Made by a program: the position numbers and the translations under genes. From Muribaculaceae bacterium (lineage in GTDB: Bacteria; Pseudomonadota; Alphaproteobacteria; Rs-D84): a stretch of 5,026 nt of DNA. Below are positions 1 through 5,026 of this stretch, piece after piece. Under the pieces are notes generated by a model. The model ran no database searches. It worked only from the letters and a program-made list of their open reading frames with translations, and was not told where the DNA came from. The stretch covers positions 1 through 5,026 of the forward strand of contig JAMPEH010000198.1 of the NCBI GenBank assembly GCA_023665245.1, read 5' to 3'. Positions within the stretch are counted from its first letter, which is position 1; each line of letters begins with the position of its first letter.

Positions 1-1127
1 GCCGGGTTTTCGCCTTGTGTGGCCTTCCCTGCGCCATCTGTGGTGGGTTTTTGGCTGCCCTGCCCGGCTGCGTATCGGTTATAAATCGTTTCGCCATATC
101 CGGCGCGCCTGTTCTTTGCCGCTTCGCTCTGGTCCGCAGGCTTTTCATATCCTGTCAGAACCGCGTCGGAAGCCGCCTTTATGCTTTCCGCTCCCTTTAA
201 TGCCTGCATTACTTTCTTATACTCTGTTAATTCATGCCATAAATATTCAAGCTGCATATTGAGATTGCCGACCGAATACCCGCCAGCCTTCGCATAGTCA
301 AAAAGTGCCTGCTTGCGCGTGCAGTACGTCCACTGTGCCAGCCCGTAGCCTGCGCCGTCCTTTACAAAGTTTGTATATGCGCCGCTGTCCACGCGCGCCG
401 TATACTCCATATCAGACAAGCCCAGTTTTTTGTTAAAGGAATTTTGCAGGTTGCAGGAATTGAAACCGCTTTCCGCGTAAAGGTTACCCATAAGTCCTGC
501 CGCTGCGTATGCGTTCAAACCTTTTCCGGTCAAAAAGTCCCACACGGCTTTTTCCTGCGCCGTATCCGTCGCGCCCTTATATTCTGCCGCGCCGCCCTCA
601 TCCGGCGCGACGATCGCTTCCTTGAAAGCCTGCCATGTACTTTCAGACAGATTATAATAATACGGGTTTGGACAGATTTTCCCCGTAACATCATAATGCC
701 GGATCACATTTTCGGCGGGCACGTTATATATTTTCATAAGCTGTCTTGTCAGTTCCACCGCTGCGGTTACGGTTTCCGGCGTGAAATACCAGTCTTTATC
801 CGTGGCATTTAACGTCCCCGTATCTTTCTTTTTCACCGCCATTTCTATGCCGATCGAATTAGAGTTTCTGCAGGCAGAGTGTTTATATGTTCCCGATGTA
901 CCGCAGTGCCACGCCACGTCGTCGTCCTCCACGATCTGGAATATTTCCCCCTCATGCCCTACGACGTAATGTGCCGACGCTCCGGCGTACTCCCGCGCCC
1001 AGTACGCCGCTAAATTCTTAGCCGTGGAAAGCCCGCCGAAGTAGTGAATCACGATATACTGGATCCGCGCCGTGCTGTTTTTGTCCGTGAAATTGATCTT
1101 TGTTATGTACTGCCTGTTTATGTTCAT
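1..1127 (-). CDS. Endolysin: N-acetylmuramoyl-L-alanine amidase (Amidase_2) with a C-terminal phage-tail-lysozyme-like domain, partial
   Basis: Starts at ATG 1127 after GAGGAAGG (nine-base spacing) and is open to the left edge, so 375 residues are visible without a stop. Residues about 20-155 are a zinc amidase that cuts the bond between muramic acid and the stem peptide: H28 (IVIHYFGG), H144 and C152 (RHYDVTGKICPNP) are the expected zinc ligands. K150 and Y54 fall where T7 lysozyme has its catalytic Lys and Tyr, and SIGIEM (91-96) is also conserved. After a linker (173-190), residues about 190-352 resemble the phage tail lysozyme family (Phage_lysozyme2): AAAGLMGNLYAESGFN with candidate catalytic E219, GYGLAQWT (260-267), then R271 and a final RRAGYGETIYNRY. 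This domain would cut glycan strands. A Gly/Thr/Lys-rich linker starts near 355, so a further wall-binding domain may lie beyond the edge. No signal peptide is seen, which fits holin-dependent export. Confidence 0.93.
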   Translation of the reverse strand, partial: MNINRQYITKINFTDKNSTARIQYIVIHYFGGLSTAKNLAAYWAREYAGASAHYVVGHEGEIFQIVEDDDVAWHCGTSGTYKHSACRNSNSIGIEMAVKKKDTGTLNATDKDWYFTPETVTAAVELTRQLMKIYNVPAENVIRHYDVTGKICPNPYYYNLSESTWQAFKEAIVAPDEGGAAEYKGATDTAQEKAVWDFLTGKGLNAYAAAGLMGNLYAESGFNSCNLQNSFNKKLGLSDMEYTARVDSGAYTNFVKDGAGYGLAQWTYCTRKQALFDYAKAGGYSVGNLNMQLEYLWHELTEYKKVMQALKGAESIKAASDAVLTGYEKPADQSEAAKNRRAGYGETIYNRYAAGQGSQKPTTDGAGKATQGENP

Positions 1128-1279
1128 TCTGCTGCCCCTTCCTCGCCGTCGAAGCCCATATTATCGGGTTCGAAACTGTTTCTAAATTCTGCCAGCGCGT
1201 CGTCGTCCATTGCCGCCACGTCCACTTTCAGTTCGGTCAGTTCTTCCGGCTGTAAATTCTTTGTATGCTCGCTTCTCAT
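1124..1279 (-). CDS. Small acidic protein of unknown function between holin and endolysin
   Basis: A 51-residue protein found by hand translation, ATG at 1279 with AAAGGA nine bases upstream. It starts MRSEHTKNLQPEELTELKVD and ends GFDGEEGAAE. There are 15 acidic residues (9 Glu, 6 Asp) against 4 Lys/Arg, no cysteine, no membrane segment and no lipobox, so it is not an obvious spanin or second holin. An N-terminal helix (about 11-33) is likely; the tail looks disordered. Its TGA stop overlaps the endolysin ATG by four bases (ATGA), and the endolysin ribosome site GAGGAAGG lies inside its last codons, so translation of the two is almost certainly coupled. I do not recognise the family. Support comes from ribosome site, overlap and position, not from homology. 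It could be a lysis-timing factor or simply a small leader gene. Confidence 0.65.
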   Translation of the reverse strand: MRSEHTKNLQPEELTELKVDVAAMDDDALAEFRNSFEPDNMGFDGEEGAAE

Positions 1280-1296
1280 GCTGCACCGTCCTTTCC

Positions 1297-1327
1297 AAAA
1301 ATGCAGGAAACCCCCGCAAGGCGTTTC
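1297..1327 (-). terminator. Weak hairpin plus T-run between holin and 51-residue gene
   Basis: On the minus strand GAAAC (1327-1323) pairs with GTTTC (1311-1307); one G-G mismatch and two C-G pairs continue inward to a five-base loop. Five bases later comes a run of five T (1301-1297). The stem is short and imperfect and the T-run is not directly attached, so at best this is a partial terminator or attenuator that would let some transcription pass to the endolysin. It may also act only as an mRNA structure. Confidence 0.3.
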
Positions 1328-1365
1328 TTTCGTCCGTGCGGTGGCTTTTGTGTGTTTATGCCCGT

Positions 1366-1881
1366 TTATCTGTCTGTGGCGTTCTCTGCACCATCTGGCG
1401 GCTCTTTTCCGTCGTCTGTGTCCAAAATGTCGATGCCCGCTTCGATCAGCTTTTCCGTGACCGCCAGCCCCTTTATCAGTATTTCAGGGACTTTGTAACC
1501 TAATTCCACAAGGTTTTCCAAAATGCTGCGGGCTTCGTTCACGATCAGCATGGCAAGCACCCACCAGCCGATCAGATGCAGGAAGGAAAGGTCCACCCCC
1601 AGCATATCACGCCCGAAATTGACAAATACGGACGCGATCAGAAACGCGACAAGCACCACCGCCCAGTAGCCCAGCTTTTTGACTGCGCCGACCGCGCCCA
1701 CCTTGCTGCTTTCCTCTTTCTTTCTGTTCGCCTTTACCCAGCCTGTGATCCAGTCGATCACATTCAACGCAAGAAATGCCGCGAATACATACCAATATGT
1801 ACCGAAAACAGCGGTCAATACCGCCACGATCCCGCCTACAATGGCATTGTATTTGTTTGCAAAAACATTCGTATACATCAT
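1366..1881 (-). CDS. Phage holin, toxin secretion/phage lysis holin family (Phage_holin_4_1, TcdE-like)
   Basis: A 171-residue membrane protein that should oligomerise in the cytoplasmic membrane and open it at lysis time, letting the endolysin reach the wall. Four hydrophobic segments can be seen near residues 12-28, 29-45, 71-88 and 97-115. The second is followed by DWITGWVKA (43-51) and a basic NRKK stretch, the characteristic motif of this holin family, which also includes TcdE of Clostridioides difficile. An amphipathic region (120-150) and an acidic tail (about 151-171, DTDDGKEPPDGAE) finish the protein, making it somewhat longer than the roughly 140 residues usual for the family. Start: GGAGGAGG lies seven bases before the first of two adjacent ATGs (1881 and 1878); either could be used. 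The first overlaps the upstream stop by four bases. The endolysin lies two genes downstream, supporting a lysis cassette. Confidence 0.9.
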   Translation of the reverse strand: MMYTNVFANKYNAIVGGIVAVLTAVFGTYWYVFAAFLALNVIDWITGWVKANRKKEESSKVGAVGAVKKLGYWAVVLVAFLIASVFVNFGRDMLGVDLSFLHLIGWWVLAMLIVNEARSILENLVELGYKVPEILIKGLAVTEKLIEAGIDILDTDDGKEPPDGAENATDR

Positions 1882-2006
1882 GCTTCTTCCTCCTCCGTGT
1901 TTTTCCCTTCATTTAGCTTTGCCTTCGTCTTTTCATACCACAACGGCGGCACTTCATCGAGTGTCATAACGCCGCTGCTGATTCTTTTCAGATAAAAATT
2001 TACCAT
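1878..2006 (-). CDS. XkdX/CD1375-like small phage protein
   Basis: A 42-residue protein found by translating the minus strand; too short for most ORF cut-offs. It starts at ATG 2006 after a consensus AGGAGG (2021-2016, nine-base spacing), the best ribosome site in the window. The sequence begins MVNFYLKRISSGVMTLDEVP, followed by PLWYEKTKAKLNEGK and an acidic tail. An aromatic N-terminal segment, then a short G-x-x-T-L-D-E-VP turn and a basic helix, is the layout of XkdX and CD1375-type proteins, which lie between tail-fibre and holin genes in Firmicutes prophages and PBSX-like elements. Their function is unknown. The TGA stop overlaps the holin start in the sequence ATGATG, a four-base ATGA overlap. 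The gene is confident from ribosome site, spacing and order; the family name is moderately sure. Confidence 0.75.
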   Translation of the reverse strand: MVNFYLKRISSGVMTLDEVPPLWYEKTKAKLNEGKNTEEEEA

Positions 2007-2019
2007 GCTGCCTCACCTC

Positions 2020-2241
2020 CTATTCTCCCATCATCCCATCTGCCACGATTTCCGCCAGTTCCGCGATCGCTTCATCGTGGGTGCTCACGATCTCCGCAAT
2101 GTCTACCACGCCGCCGTCTGTCGTGGAAATGGCCTCCCGGTTTTCCTCGTGTTTTGCAAGCAGAAATTCTTCCAGTTTCCGCTCCACGTCATTTAAGCGT
2201 TTCGATAAATTGTTGATTGCTTTTGCTGTTTCACGGTCCAT
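2020..2241 (-). CDS. Small coiled-coil phage protein of unknown function (tail/lysis junction)
   Basis: A 73-residue protein, ATG at 2241, with AAAGGAG seven bases upstream. Residues 1-38 are predicted by eye to be one long amphipathic helix (INNLSKRLNDVERKLEEFLLAK) with leucines at heptad-like spacing, so it probably self-associates as a coiled coil. A TTDGG turn (40-44) is followed by a second acidic helix with the echoed segments DIAEIV and ELAEIV (48-53 and 61-66). There is no membrane segment or signal peptide and no catalytic motif. Small proteins of this kind sit between the tail fibre and the holin in Clostridia prophages and are usually left as hypothetical. A structural or chaperone role in tail assembly is possible but not shown. 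Its TAG stop overlaps the AGGAGG ribosome site of the next gene, arguing for coupled translation. Confidence 0.75.
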   Translation of the reverse strand: MDRETAKAINNLSKRLNDVERKLEEFLLAKHEENREAISTTDGGVVDIAEIVSTHDEAIAELAEIVADGMMGE

Positions 2242-2380
2242 CTCTCCACTCCTTTCCAGTTCCGGGAAAAGTCTTTTGTCTTCCCGCTGTGTGCTCTTAT
2301 TTCATGCCGTTTTCCCTCCCGGCTTCTGTTTTATTTCCGCTGCCCGCGGGACACAGCCTGCGGGATTGATGAATGTTCGA
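2242..2380 (-). other. Intergenic gap between fibre and 73-residue gene, with hairpins
   Basis: This is the longest untranslated stretch in the window (139 bases). No credible gene lies in it on the minus strand; the only start with a good ribosome site makes a two-codon frame at 2297-2305. It holds a 5-bp CCCGC/GCGGG inverted repeat (2364-2360 with 2347-2343, 12-base loop) soon after the fibre stop. It also holds a 7-bp hairpin covering the ribosome site of the next gene. No T-run follows the first hairpin, so it is not a convincing intrinsic terminator. No clear promoter is visible. Confidence 0.5.
2251..2271 (-). promoter_or_regulatory. Hairpin that would cover the ribosome binding site of the 73-residue gene
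   Basis: On the minus strand CTTTTCC (2271-2265) can pair with GGAAAGG (2257-2251), leaving the loop CGGAACT. This gives seven pairs, one of them T-G. The downstream arm contains most of the AAAGGAG ribosome site (2255-2249) for the gene starting at 2241. In mRNA this could lower initiation unless ribosomes or a partner open it. The pairing is seen; the regulatory effect is inferred, and the stem is only moderately stable. Confidence 0.35.
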
Positions 2381-2521
2381 TTATAATGAGAAGCCGGGCG
2401 CGATGCCTGCTAAGACGTCAGGGGATGTTTGGTAAAAGCCTCCTCCGGGGTTTACATAGTCCCATTGGCTAGGGCTGCTATATGCTGCCGAACGCAGCAT
2501 CCAACTATTATTAGGATTATT
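2381..2521 (-). other. Candidate hypervariable C-terminus of the fibre (possible DGR variable region)
   Basis: This segment encodes residues 757-802 of the fibre. It has the conserved frame NSWMLRS, a variable-looking middle (about residues 768-793, rich in S, P, Y, W, Q, G), and the closing GIAPGFSL right before the stop. In DUF6273 / C-type-lectin-like phage proteins this is the ligand-binding end, and related proteins are known targets of diversity-generating retroelements, which rewrite template adenines. The 5' part contains clustered AAT codons (AAT AAT CCT AAT AAT AGT). I found no second copy (template repeat) in the window, no Avd-like gene and no reverse transcriptase. The domain layout is seen; the DGR link is inference. 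Confidence 0.3.
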
Positions 2522-4789
2522 CTTCCTCTTGACCCGGTTACTGTCTGTCTTGTAATATTCATATCTTGTACCTTCTCCTATGTAAACGCTGCTATTGGTT
2601 CCAAGTCCAGCCTCTACACAGGAAAGCAGATAACAGTCATCATACGTCGACTGTCTTATATAGTATTGAGACCAATCGCCGTCGGAATAAGTGCTCTTTG
2701 TTACATATGTAAGTTTGTTTACGGTCTTGATCTCTCTCCGTATCGTTTCCGGCAGCGCATTCTTAAATATGCTGTTGATCCAGTTTACGCGCCTGTGACA
2801 CTCCGGCCAGCTTCTCGTGTAAGTTTTGTTATTTGTGACATAATAGGCTCTATAATCATAGTCAATTATTCCCAGCGTTTTCAACGTGTCCTTCATCTGC
2901 ACCGAAACCGCCGCCTTTTTATGCCCGTTTATGGGCGTGGCAAGATCGTCGTGGTCAAAACCAAGGATCACAAAAGTGGCGTCCTGTGCTGCATGCGTTT
3001 CCCCGTTGTGGCTTATCTTTGTCCCGGATTTCCACGCCCCCATCGCGGAAAGATGTATCACGCGCTCGTCTCCCACTGCCCAGTAGTCAGAAATGTTGAT
3101 CTTGTCCGCGTAATGGGCTTCCAGCATCTCCGCGATCTCCGCGTCTGTGCCGTCCGCGAATGTGACGATCTTTGTCGTGTAAGGCGTCGCGCTGTAGGCT
3201 GCGCCTGCGGTTTCCCTGCGCTTTGCATTGTAGGCGTAAAGCCTGATATAGTACGTCGTGTCATTTACCAGCCCTGTGATGCTTGCGCCGCTCGTAAAGT
3301 CCGTTATCACCGTGCCGTCTTCCGCGCTCTCCGGCGCGCTCCCTGTCTTATAGACGCACTTTACTTCCGTGACTGTGCTGTCTTTTGCAAATGTTACGGT
3401 CAGCTTTGCGTTTTCCTCGGTGATCTGTACCTCCGACACGGCAGACGGGAAAATCACTTCCGGCGTGATCTCTTTTACACAGTCGCAGGTATAGCTTTTC
3501 AGCGTCGTATAAGGGAAAATCCCATAATAATACGTTTCACCATTTGTCAGTCCGTTGTCTACGAAGCCAGCCGTCTTGTATGCGTCGCGGGTTTTGGAAT
3601 CTAACAGAATCACGCCATCCGTTTTCCCCGTCGGCGGTGATCCAGCTTTCCTTATGAGGATTGTCCCTTCCCAGGCTGCCGCCGTTTCCACGCCGTTTAC
3701 AATATCCTGTGGGTCTGTCCACCGTACTTCTACTGCCTCATCTTTATTCGTGACGCTCACGCCCGTGGGCACAGCGAGCGGTATGCCGATGCCGTCCAGA
3801 TATTCCTTGAACGCGAGCGCGCCCACCGTTTTGCTGGGATCTGTGTTGTCCCGGATCTCCTCGATAGTGTTCAGGTTGCGGTCATATAACTCGTTTACCG
3901 CTTCCACAAGATTTTCCTTCGTCTGTGTTTTTAAGTGCGGAAGCTGCCCGATCTGGTTTTGAAGCCTGCCCGCTGCATCTTCGGAAAGTTTTTCTCTTAC
4001 GTTGTCGAACCATTCATCAAATATCGCCTGCATCCGCGTTTCATAAACTGTCAGTACCTCGATCACTTTTTCGAGCCTGTCGTCCCCGGTTTCCTGCAGA
4101 CCGTTTATGTATGTTTCAATATCCAGCAGGAAGCCATGATATTTTTCGTTTGTCAGCGCGGCAAAATCATCATAGTATGTTCCCGCCTCCGTTTTCATCA
4201 CGCCCATATCGTGCAGGTATGTATTATACTGCGCGATGATGTTTTCCTTGTAATTTGCAAAAAATTTGTCAAACTGCGCCTTGATCTGTGAAAAATCGAT
4301 TTCCTCCACCGTCCCGCATACCCAGCCGCAAAGATCCTTATCCATGCGGGTATCCGCGATCATGTCCTGGGTGATCTCCGTCACGCCTGCCGCCACGAAA
4401 ATATGCGCCAGGACTATTTCGTGAAGCGTTTCCGTGATATCCGGTGCAGGCGGCGTTGGCGTCCCCGCGCAATAGCTGCCCGTCTTACAAAACGCCTTGA
4501 TGTAACGGTTTGTCAAGTCCAGCCGTATAACAACGCTGTCCATGCGGTTCATGTTGCCGCTTGCTGTCTCTAAATCCAAAACAAGCCCGTCCGTCAAATG
4601 ATAGCCATAGCCGTCGATCCACGCATAGCCTGCCTCTATTTTTACGGTCATTCCCCCGTTTTCCACAACTTGCAGATCGCCGCTAAATACACCGGGCTTA
4701 AAAAGCGGGAGGAAGTAGTCTGCCCAGTGTCTCGTGTTATATTTCCTGTCGTGGTCTTTCGAATTAAAAAAGCTGTAATTTTCTGCCAT
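2381..4789 (-). CDS. Phage tail fibre / receptor-binding protein with two Fn3-like domains and a C-terminal DUF6273 (lectin-like) domain
   Basis: An 802-residue protein starting at ATG 4789 with AGGAAGG seven bases upstream. Domains in order: residues 1-160 form a beta-rich virion-attachment domain (VKIEAGYAWIDG, MDSVVIRLDLTNR, EIVLAHIFVAAG, ending IADTRMDKDLCGWVCG). Residues 160-320 are strongly helical, probably a trimeric stalk, and include the LKTQTKENLVEAVNEL motif seen in many tail fibres. Residues about 341-440 and 448-540 are two Fn3-like beta domains, each with a late GLxNxxTYYY/YYI strand. Residues about 545-802 look like DUF6273: a W-x-VGDERVIHLS opening, FVILGFDHDDL, a CHRRVNWINSIFKNALP segment, then WMLRSAAY and a GIAPGFSL end. 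No signal peptide or membrane segment is seen. It follows the Gp37-like tail gene and precedes the lysis genes, the usual place for a host-recognition protein. The receptor is unknown; a surface glycan is plausible because of the lectin-like end. Base composition varies along the gene. Confidence 0.85.
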   Translation of the reverse strand: MAENYSFFNSKDHDRKYNTRHWADYFLPLFKPGVFSGDLQVVENGGMTVKIEAGYAWIDGYGYHLTDGLVLDLETASGNMNRMDSVVIRLDLTNRYIKAFCKTGSYCAGTPTPPAPDITETLHEIVLAHIFVAAGVTEITQDMIADTRMDKDLCGWVCGTVEEIDFSQIKAQFDKFFANYKENIIAQYNTYLHDMGVMKTEAGTYYDDFAALTNEKYHGFLLDIETYINGLQETGDDRLEKVIEVLTVYETRMQAIFDEWFDNVREKLSEDAAGRLQNQIGQLPHLKTQTKENLVEAVNELYDRNLNTIEEIRDNTDPSKTVGALAFKEYLDGIGIPLAVPTGVSVTNKDEAVEVRWTDPQDIVNGVETAAAWEGTILIRKAGSPPTGKTDGVILLDSKTRDAYKTAGFVDNGLTNGETYYYGIFPYTTLKSYTCDCVKEITPEVIFPSAVSEVQITEENAKLTVTFAKDSTVTEVKCVYKTGSAPESAEDGTVITDFTSGASITGLVNDTTYYIRLYAYNAKRRETAGAAYSATPYTTKIVTFADGTDAEIAEMLEAHYADKINISDYWAVGDERVIHLSAMGAWKSGTKISHNGETHAAQDATFVILGFDHDDLATPINGHKKAAVSVQMKDTLKTLGIIDYDYRAYYVTNNKTYTRSWPECHRRVNWINSIFKNALPETIRREIKTVNKLTYVTKSTYSDGDWSQYYIRQSTYDDCYLLSCVEAGLGTNSSVYIGEGTRYEYYKTDSNRVKRKNNPNNSWMLRSAAYSSPSQWDYVNPGGGFYQTSPDVLAGIAPGFSL

Positions 4790-4801
4790 GTTTTTCCCTT
4801 C

Positions 4802-5026
4802 CTAGTTGTTTGACAAGTCCACTGCATCCGGCAGGGGATCCCCGAAAGTCGGCACAATCTGCAAGCCGCCGTTTTCGTATACTTCCTGTATCTCCGTGAT
4901 CCGCTTGTCCATTTTTATGCCCCAGGCTTTTTTGTTGACCGTCACAATATCCCCTAAATCATAATCAGTCTTATAGGTAAAATTTACGTTTGGCAGCGTG
5001 GCTGTTTCCAAGCACTCCACGATCCC
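4802..5026 (-). CDS. ReqiPepy6 Gp37-like phage tail protein, C-terminal fragment
   Basis: The gene runs off the right edge; 74 C-terminal residues and the TAG stop are present. The frame stays open to the last base, so the GTG near 5020 is unlikely to be the real start. The visible part has the pattern YDLGDIVTV, then DKRITEIQEVYENGG, then a PTFGDPLP ending. This matches my memory of the C-terminus of siphovirus ReqiPepy6 Gp37-like proteins, which are tail-tip or baseplate structural proteins with a beta-rich fold. The GD-V motif followed by a V/I-T-E-I-x-E strand is typical of that family. It lies directly upstream of the fibre gene with a 12-base gap, and its TAG stop abuts and partly overlaps the AGGAAGG ribosome site of that gene, which suggests coupled translation. 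The N-terminal bulk cannot be judged. The family call is fairly confident; the exact role in the virion is inferred. Confidence 0.75.
   Translation of the reverse strand, partial: GIVECLETATLPNVNFTYKTDYDLGDIVTVNKKAWGIKMDKRITEIQEVYENGGLQIVPTFGDPLPDAVDLSNN

Noticed and set aside
444..1503. Several plus-strand open frames of 60-140 codons opposite the endolysin, 51-residue gene and holin
   Set aside because: All are antisense to well-supported genes, are rich in Cys, Arg, Pro and Ser, and lack ribosome sites and domain patterns.
1607..1912. A 101-codon minus-strand frame overlapping the holin
   Set aside because: It is the out-of-frame reading of the holin DNA; the product is Arg/Gly/Cys-rich without membrane segments, whereas the holin frame has the family motif.
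2343..2364. CCCGC/GCGGG inverted repeat as an intrinsic terminator
   Set aside because: No T-run follows on either strand and the loop is 12 bases; termination here would also cut off the lysis genes. It is kept only as an unexplained structure.
2380..2385. TATAAT hexamer on the minus strand at the fibre stop, a possible promoter for the lysis genes
   Set aside because: No TTGACA-like hexamer lies 16-18 bases upstream (the sequence there is GC-rich fibre coding) and there is no extended TGn element. It is probably chance.
2429..3604. A 391-codon open frame on the plus strand
   Set aside because: It lies wholly antisense to the fibre gene, whose domains are recognisable. Its product is rich in Arg, Cys and Val with no coherent domain, and it has no convincing ribosome site. 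It is a shadow of the fibre codon pattern.
4648..4857. A 69-codon minus-strand frame over the junction of the Gp37-like and fibre genes
   Set aside because: It overlaps the ends of two well-supported genes in another frame and has no domain or ribosome site of its own.
1..5026. Complete DGR (reverse transcriptase, Avd, template repeat), CRISPR array, tRNA, insertion sequence or attachment site
   Set aside because: I looked on both strands and found no reverse transcriptase or transposase frame, no near-copy of the fibre end, no regular spaced repeats and no tRNA-like cloverleaf within this window.

Overview
The window looks like part of a tailed-phage (siphovirus-type) genome or prophage from a Gram-positive host, most likely a gut Clostridia / Lachnospiraceae-type bacterium. 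Three things point there: the strong AGGAGG-type ribosome sites, the protein families present (Gp37-like tail protein, DUF6273-type fibre, XkdX/CD1375-like protein, TcdE-type holin, amidase plus tail-lysozyme endolysin), and a roughly balanced but patchy GC content. The host assignment rests on family resemblance recalled from knowledge, not on a search.

Every gene I can support lies on the minus strand, so transcription runs from high to low coordinates. In that order they are: (1) the C-terminal end of a ReqiPepy6 Gp37-like tail protein, cut by the right edge; (2) an 802-residue tail fibre or receptor-binding protein with an N-terminal attachment domain, a helical stalk, two Fn3-like domains and a C-terminal DUF6273 / C-type-lectin-like domain; (3) a 139-base gap with hairpins but no credible gene; (4) a 73-residue coiled-coil protein; (5) a 42-residue XkdX/CD1375-like protein; (6) a 171-residue holin; (7) a 51-residue acidic protein of unknown role; (8) a two-domain endolysin (zinc amidase plus lysozyme-like domain), cut by the left edge. 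Genes 5, 7 and 8 are absent from a simple long-ORF view because they are short or run off the edge. They were recovered by translating the minus strand by hand.

The layout is the usual tail-tip to lysis order. The Gp37-like protein and the fibre build the adsorption apparatus. The small proteins sit between tail and lysis genes. The holin then permeabilises the membrane so the endolysin can reach the wall. Spacing is tight: two junctions overlap by four bases (ATGA), one stop codon lies inside the next ribosome site and another abuts it, so the set probably works as one translationally coupled operon. The plus strand carries only antisense open frames.

The most interesting signal is the C-terminus of the fibre. 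It has the WMLRS...GIAPGFSL layout of DUF6273-type lectin-like domains, a fold group often used as the target of diversity-generating retroelements (DGRs). No reverse transcriptase or template repeat is visible here, so this is a hypothesis to test in the flanking DNA.
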